Positions 16,295 to 24,309 of a stretch of DNA of 30,592 bases are shown one piece after another. The notes below the pieces were generated by a model that was not told where the DNA came from, made no database searches, and worked only from the letters and a program-made list of their open reading frames with translations. The stretch lies in assembly GCA_965225625.1 (NCBI GenBank), contig CBDDBH010000010.1, forward strand, positions 1 to 30,592, in the 5' to 3' direction. The stretch is from CBDDBH01 sp965225625 (lineage in GTDB: Bacteria; Pseudomonadota; Gammaproteobacteria; JADZEE01). How positions within the stretch are numbered: position 1 is the first letter of the stretch; each line of letters begins with the position of its first letter. The translations under genes and the position numbers were made by a program.

Positions 16295-16995
16295 AGGTCA
16301 GGTTCTGTAGGTATTTTCTTGTGGCGGGTACGTCGCGGTTTCTGTGCTCGTTAGGTGGTGCATTCAGTCGTGATATTAATTGCGATATTAGAACAAATGC
16401 CGTTGACCTGCCTCAAAATTTATCCGCATTGATTTTATTACACTTTTTGTTCCAGCCCAGTTAGCGTTGCAGCCGTGATGAAATGGCTGGAAATACTCCT
16501 CGGAACTCTCAGAAGTGCGCTTCACAGCCGGCGGGAGTTGGTTGCTTCTTCAAAATTCGTGAACGGCGCAAAAACTCAATCTGTGTTGTGTTTATCCACC
16601 GAGTCGTGTGAAAAACTGCTGCTAGAACATGTGTGTGGCGAATTACCTTTCGGGCGGTCTTCCTCATCGCTATAAACGCTTAGCTGCATGACGGCGATTA
16701 CATTTTTTGCTTCTTGGGAAAAGGCAGTAACCGCATGAGACAATGCAGCCGGCGGTTCTCTGGCAAAGGAGTAGTAAACTTGGCAGTACCCAGAGTTCAG
16801 TTCGTGCTAAACTTTTTCCACCGAGTCTTCGCGATGAATATCGGAGGCGAATTAGTTTTCACGTAGCGGGAAGCTAGTCGAGCGAGGGTGATTGCAACCG
16901 GTTGCAAATACGTTGGAGGGAAGGTCGAACTACGCCGCAACACCTTATATATAGGTATTGGTGATTTCCCTGTTAATTCCCTGTTAAATTCCGGC
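16295..16995. other. 700-bp gap without a recognisable gene
   Basis: No frame here gives a family-like protein; the longest plus-strand frame (16475-16675) has no start signal or recognisable motif. The stretch is richer in A and T than its surroundings, and contains the upstream region of the AhpD-like gene and the second copy of the direct repeat at 16945-16981. CCACCGAGTC occurs twice (near 16597 and 16820). Confidence 0.6.
16945..16981 (+). repeat. Copy 2 of the direct repeat, next to the IS remnant
   Basis: TTATATATAGGTATTGGTGA continues into TTTCCCTGTTAATTCCC and is followed by a further CTGTTAAATTCC. It is similar to 15021-15060 and ends 15 bp before the IS-like left end at 16996. Such CTGTTAATTCCC strings often accompany this transposase type in my experience of other genomes. 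Confidence 0.5.
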
Positions 16996-17247
16996 TGTCC
17001 TTCCTGAAAGGTCGATCCTATTGAAGTGATTGACTTTTTCGGTCCCGGATCTAAGCATGGCGAGGATGTATTTCTCATTAATATGTGCTGTTTTTACGTC
17101 GTTGCTTTCGGTGATGAAGACGCAACGCGCCCTGACGTTAGAGAACCTCGCTTTGCGCCAGCAGGTCGTGATGCTCAAGCGCTCGGTGAAACGGCCTCGC
17201 ATGACCACGTTTGACCGGGCGTTCTGGGTTGTATTCGCTCGATTTTG
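16996..17247 (+). pseudogene. Truncated left end of a related IS with transposase N-terminus
   Basis: TGTCCTTCCTGAAAG (16996-17010) matches the left end of the element at 12095. The frame that follows encodes a transposase N-terminus (from about 17057: FSLICAVFTSLLS, then LENLALRQQVVMLKRSVKRP and MTTFDRAFWVVFARF). This aligns with residues about 5-60 of the complete transposase (VALRPQ... RGDRILWSWIARRW). Homology stops near 17247, and the linker and whole catalytic domain are missing. The remnant directly abuts the leader of the catabolic operon at 17314, so a deletion has removed the rest. Confidence 0.75.
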
Positions 17248-17313
17248 TTCTGTCAGGTTGCCGCCGGATCGCCGACAATTAACTCATGACAACGCAAGCG
17301 AGGTGACCGCGTA

Positions 17314-18345
17314 ATGCTACCAATGGGCGTAACCATGGCAAACAACCCGGGCATGACGATAGACGAGATCGTCGAATACGCGCGTCTCGCTGAGCGGCTC
17401 GGCTACGAAACGTTCTGGTTGACTGAGGACAACATCCGCGACGTGTTCGTCACCCTGGACCGCGTGGCGCAAGGGACTGAACGGATCCGGCTCGGTACCG
17501 GCATTACCAGCGTTCATGCACGCACGCCGATGACGCTCGCGATGAGCTCGGCGACGCTGCAGAACGATTCCGGTGGTCGGTTCTTTCTAGGGCTCGGCAC
17601 GGGCGGGATTGGATTCGTGACACGCGGACACGGCGCGGTGATAGAGCGCCCGGTGCGACGCATGCGCGAAGCCGTTGAGATCGTCCGTGCATTGGTTCGC
17701 GGCGACCGACTCAATTACCAGGGTGATTTTTTTTCGGTTGATGATTTCCACATTCGTGAGCCCGCAAAGGCAGAGGTGCCCATCTATATCTCGGCGCTCA
17801 ACCCACTGATGACCAAACTGGGCGGCGAGATTACCGACGGGATACTCGCCAACTTCCTGACCATCGAGCGCTGCGAAAGCCAAGTCAAACCCTGGCTGGA
17901 CGAGGGCCGAGCGCGCGGTGAGTGCAACGGTCCACCGCCCTTAATCGGCACCCTCGCACTGACGCCTGCCGAGCCGGACTCCGCGGAGGCGCTGCTGCCG
18001 GTACGCAAGCGCATGGCATTTTACGGATCGAGTCCCCACTACCAGGACGTGATCGCCTCGGGTGGCTACGCTGCAGATGCGCCGGGCATCCAGCAAGCCT
18101 GGCTAGCCGGTGAGCGGGATAAAGCTGTAGAACGCGTTTCACCAGCCATGGCTGAACACTTCACGCTAGCCGGAAGCCGGGAGAAACTCCGCAAACAACT
18201 GTTGGAGTACCGCGGCGCACGCATTTATCCGGTGGTTTACCCGGTGCCCCGCAGCGGCCGGTTTGTCGAAGACTACGCCTCGGCAATCACCTATGTCGCG
18301 GAATGTGCCCGGGATGCAGGATTGGACGCAAGCGGAGACGCATGA
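17314..18345 (+). CDS. LLM-class (luciferase-like) flavin-dependent oxidoreductase
   Basis: The 343-residue protein has the bacterial luciferase/F420-dependent oxidoreductase TIM-barrel pattern: DEIVEYARLAERLGYETFWLTED (about 12-34), RIRLGTGITSVHARTPMTLAM, GGRFFLGLGTGG (76-87) and PVRRMREAVEIVRALVRGD. Such enzymes use FMNH2 or F420 to oxidise, desulfonate or open rings of small organic substrates. A strong ribosome binding site (GAGGTGA) precedes the ATG at 17314. It is the first gene of a five- or six-gene operon with overlapping stops and starts (ATGA with the next gene). The upstream promoter region is the scar of a truncated IS, which may have altered its expression. Confidence 0.92.
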   Translation: MLPMGVTMANNPGMTIDEIVEYARLAERLGYETFWLTEDNIRDVFVTLDRVAQGTERIRLGTGITSVHARTPMTLAMSSATLQNDSGGRFFLGLGTGGIGFVTRGHGAVIERPVRRMREAVEIVRALVRGDRLNYQGDFFSVDDFHIREPAKAEVPIYISALNPLMTKLGGEITDGILANFLTIERCESQVKPWLDEGRARGECNGPPPLIGTLALTPAEPDSAEALLPVRKRMAFYGSSPHYQDVIASGGYAADAPGIQQAWLAGERDKAVERVSPAMAEHFTLAGSREKLRKQLLEYRGARIYPVVYPVPRSGRFVEDYASAITYVAECARDAGLDASGDA

Positions 18346-18830
18346 TGGGCGCAAGCTATGACGAGTTGACGGAGGACTTCAAGTTCGAAAGCGAACCGAT
18401 CACGATGACCGAAGCTCACGTCGTGACCCTGGCTGGACTCATTGGCAATTTCCACCCGTCGCATCTTAATCAGCACTACTCGGAAGAAGCCGGTCCATTC
18501 AAGCAACGGGTGATCCATGGCGAGCTGACCCATAGCCTGATGGTCAGTGGCTTTGCTCATGTTGTACGGGAAACCAGCCAGGGTCAGCTCGGCGCCACGT
18601 ACCGGCTCCTCAAGCCGGTCTTCATCGGTGACACGATCTACACGGAGATTACGGTCAAAGAAAAGCGGCAAACGAGCAAACCGGGCCGCGGCTTCGTGCG
18701 CTTCGCAATGCTCACTTACAAGCAAGACGGCAGCTGTGTTGCCGACGGTACCGCGGACTTCCTGGTCTCAACCAAGCATCTGCCGATCTACCCGGCGGAG
18801 ACCCCTGCAGGTAAATCGGAGCGTAGCTGA
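18342..18830 (+). CDS. MaoC-like hot-dog protein with altered catalytic motif
   Basis: From ATG 18342 (overlapping the previous stop) the protein is 162 residues. It is a single hot-dog domain: AHVVTLAGLIGNFHPSHLNQ (25-44) and RVIHGELTHSLMVSGF (56-71) correspond to the MaoC hydratase motif and following helix, and YRLLKPVFIGDTIYTEITV to the beta-bulge strand. Classical (R)-specific hydratases carry G-D-x-N-P-x-H with the Asp and His catalytic. Here it reads G35-N36-F-H-P-S-H41, so the Asp is replaced by Asn while the His remains. It may therefore be a thioesterase- or binding-type relative or a hydratase with different chemistry. It probably acts on the CoA thioester made by the ligase at 19681. 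Confidence 0.87.
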   Translation: MMGASYDELTEDFKFESEPITMTEAHVVTLAGLIGNFHPSHLNQHYSEEAGPFKQRVIHGELTHSLMVSGFAHVVRETSQGQLGATYRLLKPVFIGDTIYTEITVKEKRQTSKPGRGFVRFAMLTYKQDGSCVADGTADFLVSTKHLPIYPAETPAGKSERS

Positions 18831-19684
18831 TGCACGCCTGGGACGTTCACACGCACCCACCGAGCGAGGGCTACATCAACGATGCCCACGGCCCGTACCT
18901 GGAAGCGCTACGCCACCATTGGAAACACGGCGTCGAACCGAGACCTATCGAGGCGATGGTCGAGGAATATCGTGCCCTCGATGTGCGGGCGATCATCTCC
19001 GCCTGGGATGCCGAGACGGCGACCGGGCTGGCCAGCGTCTCCAATGACGAAGTGGCCGCCATCGTGGAGCGTTTTCCGGATATGTTCGTCGGCTGGGCGA
19101 GCGTCGATCCATGGAAAGGTAAAATCGCTGTGCGCGAGTTGCGGCGCGCGGTGACCGAACTCGGATTGCGGGGAGTCGGTGAGTTCCATCCGTCGATGCA
19201 GGCGTTTGCGCCCAGTGATCCGCGCTTCAATGAACTCTGGGAGACCTGCATCGAACTCGATATCCCGGTCTCGTTTCACACCGGCACCACGGGTGTCGGT
19301 GCGGGCATGCCCGGCGGTGGCGGCCTGCGACTGTCCTACGCGCACCCGCTGCATCTCGATGACCTCGCGGCGCGCTATCCGGCGCTGACCATCGTTGCCT
19401 GCCATCCTTCGTTCCCGTGGCTCGAGGAAACGCTCGTGATCCTCACCCACAAAGCGAATGTGTTGATGGATCTTTCGGGCTGGTCGCCGCGCCGCTTTCC
19501 CCCGATGTTGATCGACGCGATCAACGGTCCGCTGGGCGAGCGCATGATGTTTGGCACCGACTATCCATGGTTGACACCACAAAAGTGGCTCGAGGCGTTC
19601 GCCGATCTCGACATCCGCGAGGAAATGCGTTCCAAAGTACTGCGTGAGAACGCGGAGCGGCTGCTCGGACTGCCGGCGCTGTGA
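18830..19684 (+). CDS. Amidohydrolase-2 family hydrolase/decarboxylase (ACMSD-like)
   Basis: The 284-residue protein is a compact TIM barrel of the Amidohydro_2 family, which contains ACMS decarboxylase, gamma-resorcylate decarboxylase and related non-redox decarboxylases and lactonases. Metal ligands are visible: WDVHTHP (His7, His9), VSFHTG (His150), ACHPSFPW (His192) and FGTDYPW (Asp244). The strand order and the GVGEFHPSMQ segment match the family. The ATG overlaps the upstream TGA by one base (TGATG), and the next gene begins inside its final codons, so translation is coupled. In this operon it could decarboxylate or hydrolyse an intermediate of ring or side-chain breakdown. Confidence 0.9.
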   Translation: MHAWDVHTHPPSEGYINDAHGPYLEALRHHWKHGVEPRPIEAMVEEYRALDVRAIISAWDAETATGLASVSNDEVAAIVERFPDMFVGWASVDPWKGKIAVRELRRAVTELGLRGVGEFHPSMQAFAPSDPRFNELWETCIELDIPVSFHTGTTGVGAGMPGGGGLRLSYAHPLHLDDLAARYPALTIVACHPSFPWLEETLVILTHKANVLMDLSGWSPRRFPPMLIDAINGPLGERMMFGTDYPWLTPQKWLEAFADLDIREEMRSKVLRENAERLLGLPAL

Positions 19685-21273
19685 GCCTGGTTGCCCCCGA
19701 ACTCTGGCCACAACAACTGCGCTCCGCGGCGCAGCCGAGTGGACAATTCAACCTCGCGGAGTACTTGCTCGGCGGTAAGGATCCGGGGCGCCTGGCCGTC
19801 GCCTACCCGCAGGTCACTTATGGCGAACTCGATAGCATGGTGTCGCGCGTGGCGGCTGCTCTAGTCGCACAAGGCTTGAAGCACGGTGATCGTGTCCTGT
19901 TGCACCTGCCCAACTCCATCGAGTTCATTGCGTGTTGGTTAGGCGTGCTGCGTGCCGGGGGCGTCAACGTCGCGGCCATGCCGCTGCTGCGGACGCGAGA
20001 GCTGTCGTTCATCCTCGAGAACTCGGGCGCGCGGGTGGCCATCGGCCACGCGCGCCTGTGGCCGGAGCTCGAGCCGGCGGCCACGGCTCGACCGAACTTG
20101 AGCTGCATAGTGGTAGGCGAGGACGTCGGATCGCCCGCACAGCGATTTGACGAATTGCTGGCGTCGAGCTCAGCGCACTTCGAGCCGATCGCCACGGACG
20201 CCGAGGACATTGCGCTGATCGCCTACACCTCGGGCAGCACCGGCCCACCCAAGGGGTGTGCACACTGCCACGGTGACGTCGTCGGCAGCATCGAGGGTTA
20301 TTCCAAGGGTGTACTCGACGCGCGGCCCGACGATGTCTTCGTTGGTAATCCGTCGATGGCGTTTACCTACGGGCTCGGCGATCTATTGGTGTTTCCATTT
20401 GCCGCGGGCGCCGCCACCACTATCGTCGCCGAGCCGAGCATCGACGCCCTGCTCGCGACACTCGTCGAGGCTCGCGGCACGATCCTGTTTACCGTTCCGA
20501 TTACCTACAAGACGCTGCTCAAAATGACCGACGCCGAATTGCGCAGCGTGACCTCAACCCTCAGACGTGCGGTCAGCGCGGGGGAGAGGCTACCAGGTCA
20601 AGTCTATGAAGAGTGGGTGGCGCGCACCGGTGTGGAGCTGACCGAAGGGATCGGCATGACGGAGCTTTTTCATATCGTCATTTCATCGCGCCCCGGACGC
20701 GTCCGCCCCGGTATCACCGGTGAAGCGGTCCCAGGCTACGTGTGCCGCGTAGTCGACGCTGAGTTCCGGGATCTGCCCGATGGCGAACCCGGCCTGCTCG
20801 CGGTGCAGGGGCCGACGCGCTGCCGCTACTGGGCCAACGATGAAAAGCAACGTCTATATGTGCAGAACAACTGGAACGTCCCCGGTGACGTCTTCGTACG
20901 TCACGCCGATGGTTACTTTGGGTACCTGGCGCGCAATGACGACCTGATCGTCACTGCCGGCTACAACGTCTCCCCGGTCGAGATCGAGGAGATCCTGGTG
21001 CGCCACCCCGCCGTAAAAGATGCGGGTGTCGTCGGCAAACCCGACGACTTCCGCGGTCAGCTCGTAAAGGCTTTCGTGGAGCTGGCGCCCGGTGCGAAGG
21101 CCGGCGCTGAATTGACCACAGAATTGCAGGCGTTCGTGAAACAGGAGGCGGCGCCCTACAAGTATCCGCGCGAGATCCAATACCTCGACGCGCTGCCACG
21201 GACCGAGACGGGGAAGCTGAGCCGCCCACAGTTGCGGCGTCTGGCGCAGGATGTGGATTCGCCTACTGTTTGA
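19681..21273 (+). CDS. AMP-forming acyl-CoA synthetase, benzoate-CoA-ligase-like
   Basis: The 530-residue ligase has the ANL-family signatures: the ATP P-loop YTSGSTGPPKGCAHCHGD (about 182-199), EGIGMTELFHI (A5), the hinge YFGYLARNDDLIVTAGYNVSP (A8) and the C-terminal catalytic Lys512 in RTETGKLSRPQ (A10). The N-terminal FNLAEYLLGG and the overall wording resemble benzoate- or 2-aminobenzoate-CoA ligases more than fatty-acyl ligases. It would activate a carboxylic acid to its CoA ester for the MaoC-like protein. It starts at GTG 19681 inside the stop of the preceding gene (GTGA). Substrate assignment is inference. Confidence 0.9.
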   Translation: MSLVAPELWPQQLRSAAQPSGQFNLAEYLLGGKDPGRLAVAYPQVTYGELDSMVSRVAAALVAQGLKHGDRVLLHLPNSIEFIACWLGVLRAGGVNVAAMPLLRTRELSFILENSGARVAIGHARLWPELEPAATARPNLSCIVVGEDVGSPAQRFDELLASSSAHFEPIATDAEDIALIAYTSGSTGPPKGCAHCHGDVVGSIEGYSKGVLDARPDDVFVGNPSMAFTYGLGDLLVFPFAAGAATTIVAEPSIDALLATLVEARGTILFTVPITYKTLLKMTDAELRSVTSTLRRAVSAGERLPGQVYEEWVARTGVELTEGIGMTELFHIVISSRPGRVRPGITGEAVPGYVCRVVDAEFRDLPDGEPGLLAVQGPTRCRYWANDEKQRLYVQNNWNVPGDVFVRHADGYFGYLARNDDLIVTAGYNVSPVEIEEILVRHPAVKDAGVVGKPDDFRGQLVKAFVELAPGAKAGAELTTELQAFVKQEAAPYKYPREIQYLDALPRTETGKLSRPQLRRLAQDVDSPTV

Positions 21274-21459
21274 GGTCCCGCAAAATCACCGGGTAAACAT
21301 CTAACACAGGGGGCGTGTACGTCGTCGACGTTCACCTCGGCATGTGCGTCCAGAAGTTCGTGCCCAGCTGATCTTGTCCGGAGGTTTGGCGCGCAGGTTT
21401 TGCTGTGAGAGACTTGCGGCCGGTTCCGAACGAACTTCGACATACCCAAAGGAGGCGGC

Positions 21460-21672
21460 GTGTTCGACTTTCTCGAATGGTACTTCCCATGGTCCCGCAT
21501 CGACGGCGTGCTCAAGCTGCAGCTCGTACTTTGGTTCGTCTCCGTGGCGGCGGCCATCCTCATCTACCTGTGGACTATCGTTTTGGGCAAACCCTGGCTG
21601 ATCCTGCCGGTCGCGTCTGACGCCGACGAGGACGGCGACAAGCACCCGACTCCGCAGCAAAGTTCATCCTGA
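21460..21672 (+). CDS. Small one-TM protein, accessory to the Na+:solute symporter
   Basis: The 70-residue protein has an amphipathic N-terminus (FDFLEWYFPWSRIDGVLK), one hydrophobic helix (about 20-43, LVLWFVSVAAAILIYLWTIVLG) and an acidic, polar tail (ASDADEDGDKHP). It starts at GTG 21460 with a perfect AAAGGAGG 4-11 bases upstream, much the strongest ribosome binding site in the operon. The symporter gene begins 16 bp after its stop. Small membrane partners beside SSS transporters are well known, though usually with two or more helices; I do not recognise this family by name. Confidence 0.8.
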   Translation: MFDFLEWYFPWSRIDGVLKLQLVLWFVSVAAAILIYLWTIVLGKPWLILPVASDADEDGDKHPTPQQSSS

Positions 21673-21688
21673 GCGGCCCAACCTCGAC

Positions 21689-23179
21689 GTGTCGCTGGAA
21701 GCCACTCTTTACGGAGCGTTCCTGGGCCTGAGTCTCGCGATCGGCGCATTGGCGTCGTGGCGGGTGCGCGGGCTCAAGGATTACTACGTGGCCGGCGCGC
21801 AGATGCCTTGGTACCTGCTGTGTGGGACCTTCATCGCGTCCAACGTGAGTGCGGGGGTGTTTCTCGGCGGGACCAACATGAACGCCCGGCACGGTTACAC
21901 GATGTGGTGCTCTTATTTCACGACCAGCATCGGCTATCTGCTTGCGATCGGCGTCATCGGCGTTCTGGTCAAGCGCTTGGCGTCGCGTTACGAGATCTAC
22001 GACTTCGCCGATATCTTCGCGGTGCGCTATCCGACTCGGCGCGGCGCGATCCGGGTCCTGATCGCCATCGTGCTGCCGCTGATCTACGTGCCGACGCTGG
22101 CCGCACAGTTCATCGCGCTCGCCGCCATATCCGGGTCGATGTTCACAACGTCCTATGAGTTTTTGCTGGTGTTCGTGGTCGCGGTCGTCGTGCTATACAC
22201 CGTGATGGGCGGGATGCTCGGGGTGGTATGGAACGATACCTTCCAGTTTTTCGTGCTCATCATCGGCTTGATTGTCGCCGTACCGGTGGGTATGGGCTTG
22301 CTGGGGCACGGCGATGCGACCGCCGGCTGGTCCGTGCTGATCGCGGATTCGCCCGAACTGTTCAAATGGCGGACCGATGACTGGCGGCGGTACGACGTTC
22401 TCGGCCAGTTCGTGTGGATATTCGCGGTCTGCGCACAGCCGCACCTGATCACTCGATTTTTGACCGCGCGCGACGAGCGGACCATCCTCAAGGCGCTGCC
22501 GGTATGCATCGTTGGTGCGCTGGTGATCTATGCGTCGACCGTGCCGGTCGGGCTGCTGGGGCGGGTGAGTCTGGAGGCGATCGGTGGCGAGGAGCACGTC
22601 TACATCGCGCTCGCCAAACATACCCTGGGTCCCTGGGTGGGCACCTTCGTGCTAATCGGTATCGCTGCGGCGGCGCTGTCCACCTGTTCGACCATCCTTA
22701 TGGTGACGGCCCAGGCCTTGTCCCGCGACGTCTATCAGCGTTGGCGGCCGGGCGTCAGCGATGCGCACATGCTGCGGGTGTCAAGATTGTGCGTATTGGT
22801 GATCGGACTGTTCGCCGCGATACTCGCCTTCTTCCGCCCGCTCAGCATCTTCTGGCTGGTTGTCCTGTCGGGAACGCTGTTCGCTGCGATTTTCTTCGTT
22901 CCGCTGCTCGGCTGCTTCTTCTCCCGGCGGGCCACCGGCCGCGGTGCGCTCGCAGCAATGATCGCCGGCGGCCTGGCGGCAGTCATCGTCTACGCGGTCA
23001 ACAGGACGACCGGTTCACACTGGTTTATCAGCGAACTGTACGGCGGTTTGTTGTTCAGCTGGCTGGCCTGGACGTGGTACAACTACCGCAGTGAACCGGT
23101 GGCTGAAGAGCACGCGGTGCTGCTCTCCATCGCCCGCCCGGCGGAGCGCGACACGGCCGTGGTTTCAGCGGCGCAATAA
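21689..23179 (+). CDS. Sodium:solute symporter (SSS family)
   Basis: The 496-residue inner-membrane protein has about 13 hydrophobic segments and the SSS pattern: GLKDYYVAGAQMPWYLLCGTFIASNVSAGVF (about 29-59) and the VVVLYTVMGGMLGVVWNDTFQFFVLIIG region around residues 165-192, both typical of the sodium-binding core. It ends with a soluble tail (EPVAEEHAVLLS). It would import the organic acid used by the operon, driven by sodium. It begins at GTG 21689 with no strong ribosome binding site and probably depends on coupling to the small gene upstream. Confidence 0.93.
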   Translation: MSLEATLYGAFLGLSLAIGALASWRVRGLKDYYVAGAQMPWYLLCGTFIASNVSAGVFLGGTNMNARHGYTMWCSYFTTSIGYLLAIGVIGVLVKRLASRYEIYDFADIFAVRYPTRRGAIRVLIAIVLPLIYVPTLAAQFIALAAISGSMFTTSYEFLLVFVVAVVVLYTVMGGMLGVVWNDTFQFFVLIIGLIVAVPVGMGLLGHGDATAGWSVLIADSPELFKWRTDDWRRYDVLGQFVWIFAVCAQPHLITRFLTARDERTILKALPVCIVGALVIYASTVPVGLLGRVSLEAIGGEEHVYIALAKHTLGPWVGTFVLIGIAAAALSTCSTILMVTAQALSRDVYQRWRPGVSDAHMLRVSRLCVLVIGLFAAILAFFRPLSIFWLVVLSGTLFAAIFFVPLLGCFFSRRATGRGALAAMIAGGLAAVIVYAVNRTTGSHWFISELYGGLLFSWLAWTWYNYRSEPVAEEHAVLLSIARPAERDTAVVSAAQ

Positions 23180-23226
23180 GCGCTGGAACGGTTTGCAATT
23201 GAGGGTACTGTGGAGGTGTTCCAGAC

Positions 23227-23305
23227 ATGAGTGACCGAGAAGACCCCATCCGGATCTGGTATCAGGGCTTCACCCATCCCGTGGTCAACAAGATCTATGT
23301 CAAGC
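23227..23305 (+). pseudogene. Asp/Glu (hydantoin) racemase-like gene, 5' fragment
   Basis: The ATG at 23227 has GGAGGTG 9-15 bases upstream and encodes MSDREDPIRIWYQGFTHPVV followed by NKIYVKR. This is the characteristic first strand and helix of Asp/Glu/hydantoin racemase-family proteins (IRIWYQ...). After about 26 codons the similarity stops and the frame runs on into the antisense-like, non-family sequence. The following hydantoinase-B-type sequence is in a different frame, so this is a deletion scar, not a frameshift. Confidence 0.55.
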
Positions 23306-24268
23306 GTTATCGATCAATTCGGTTGTTTTGTCTCGCCCAAACCGCATATCGCCAACGTCGAGGAGAACGAGATCCACGGACCCATGCTGTTCCTGTATCG
23401 CAGCTACTTTCCCGATACCGGCGGCGACGGCGCACACCGCGGTGGTCGTGCCGCGGGCACTGCGTGGACACCCCATGGTGTGGATCGCCTGCGCTGCTCT
23501 TTGACGTCTCACGGTGTGGATGTACCGGTGTCCTTCGGCCAGTTTGGTGGCTGGCCCGGAGTGTGCAGTGCAGCGATGGTCGTGCATGGATCCGACGTGA
23601 GGCAGCGTTGGGCCGACGGCGAACTACCGTTGGCGCTTGAAGACATTTCCGAACCGCTTGATCTCGATGCGCTCGGTGGCGAGGTACAGGTGCTCGAAGC
23701 CAAAGAGGACGAAATGCCGGTGTTGCCCGGCGACGTCGTGCAATATACCTGGCAGGGCGGGGGTGGCTACGGCGATCCGCTGCAGCGCGAGGTGGAAGAA
23801 GTTGAATGCGATATTCGTGACGGCATCATTTCCGCGGCGCGCGCTGAAACCGTTTACGGTGTGGTGCCCGGTGAGTCGGCGCGCGAGATCGAGATGCGTC
23901 GTGAGCGCCTGCGCAAGTCACGCCTGGAGACCGCTGATGTCCCGGCAAATGCCGCTGGAACCCGCGCGCCGGGACAGTTACTGACGCAGCTCGGCTCGGG
24001 TCTCGTGGTCGCGCGGACTAAAGACGGCGCCATGCAGTTCGAATGTAGCTGCGGTCACAGCTTTTGCGACTCGCACGATAACTGGAAGACCTACGCAGCG
24101 ACGCACAGCATAAGTGCGGACGAACTGCCCTCCGGCATGCGCGTGCATCCGACTTTGGAACTGGTCGAATATCTCTGCCCGTCATGTGGACGGCGGCATG
24201 CGCTCGACGTTAAAGAGCGCGATGAACCCGTACTTCAAGATCTAAAAGTGCTTAGTTGGTCGGCGTGA
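23297..24268 (+). CDS. Truncated hydantoinase-B / acetone-carboxylase-type protein with C-terminal zinc-ribbon-like domain
   Basis: An in-frame ATG at 23297 could give 323 residues (GTG 23231 is a longer alternative). The first two thirds match only the C-terminal part of HyuB/oxoprolinase-type subunits: IANVEENEIHGPMLFLYRSY, PDTGGDGAHRGGRAAGTAWT, LPGDVVQYTWQGGGGYGDPL and VECDIRDGIISAARAETVYG. The remaining 90 residues resemble the acetone/acetophenone carboxylase gamma subunit: FECSCGHSFCDSHDNWKTYA and VEYLCPSCGRRHALDV, with paired cysteines that could bind zinc. The catalytic N-terminal two thirds of HyuB and its HyuA partner are absent, so the product is probably not a working carboxylase. 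It follows the racemase fragment across a deletion junction near 23305. Confidence 0.7.
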   Translation: MSSVIDQFGCFVSPKPHIANVEENEIHGPMLFLYRSYFPDTGGDGAHRGGRAAGTAWTPHGVDRLRCSLTSHGVDVPVSFGQFGGWPGVCSAAMVVHGSDVRQRWADGELPLALEDISEPLDLDALGGEVQVLEAKEDEMPVLPGDVVQYTWQGGGGYGDPLQREVEEVECDIRDGIISAARAETVYGVVPGESAREIEMRRERLRKSRLETADVPANAAGTRAPGQLLTQLGSGLVVARTKDGAMQFECSCGHSFCDSHDNWKTYAATHSISADELPSGMRVHPTLELVEYLCPSCGRRHALDVKERDEPVLQDLKVLSWSA

Positions 24269-24309
24269 GCCTAACCGCCTATTGGCCGATGGCCGGAGTT
24301 CTTGCGCGC

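Noticed and set aside
16590..16602. TTATCCACC as a DnaA box or origin
   Set aside because: A single imperfect match with no cluster of boxes and no replication gene nearby.
16475..16675. 66-codon plus-strand frame as a small gene
   Set aside because: No ribosome binding site, no recognisable motif, and an uneven composition; probably chance in a gene-free stretch.
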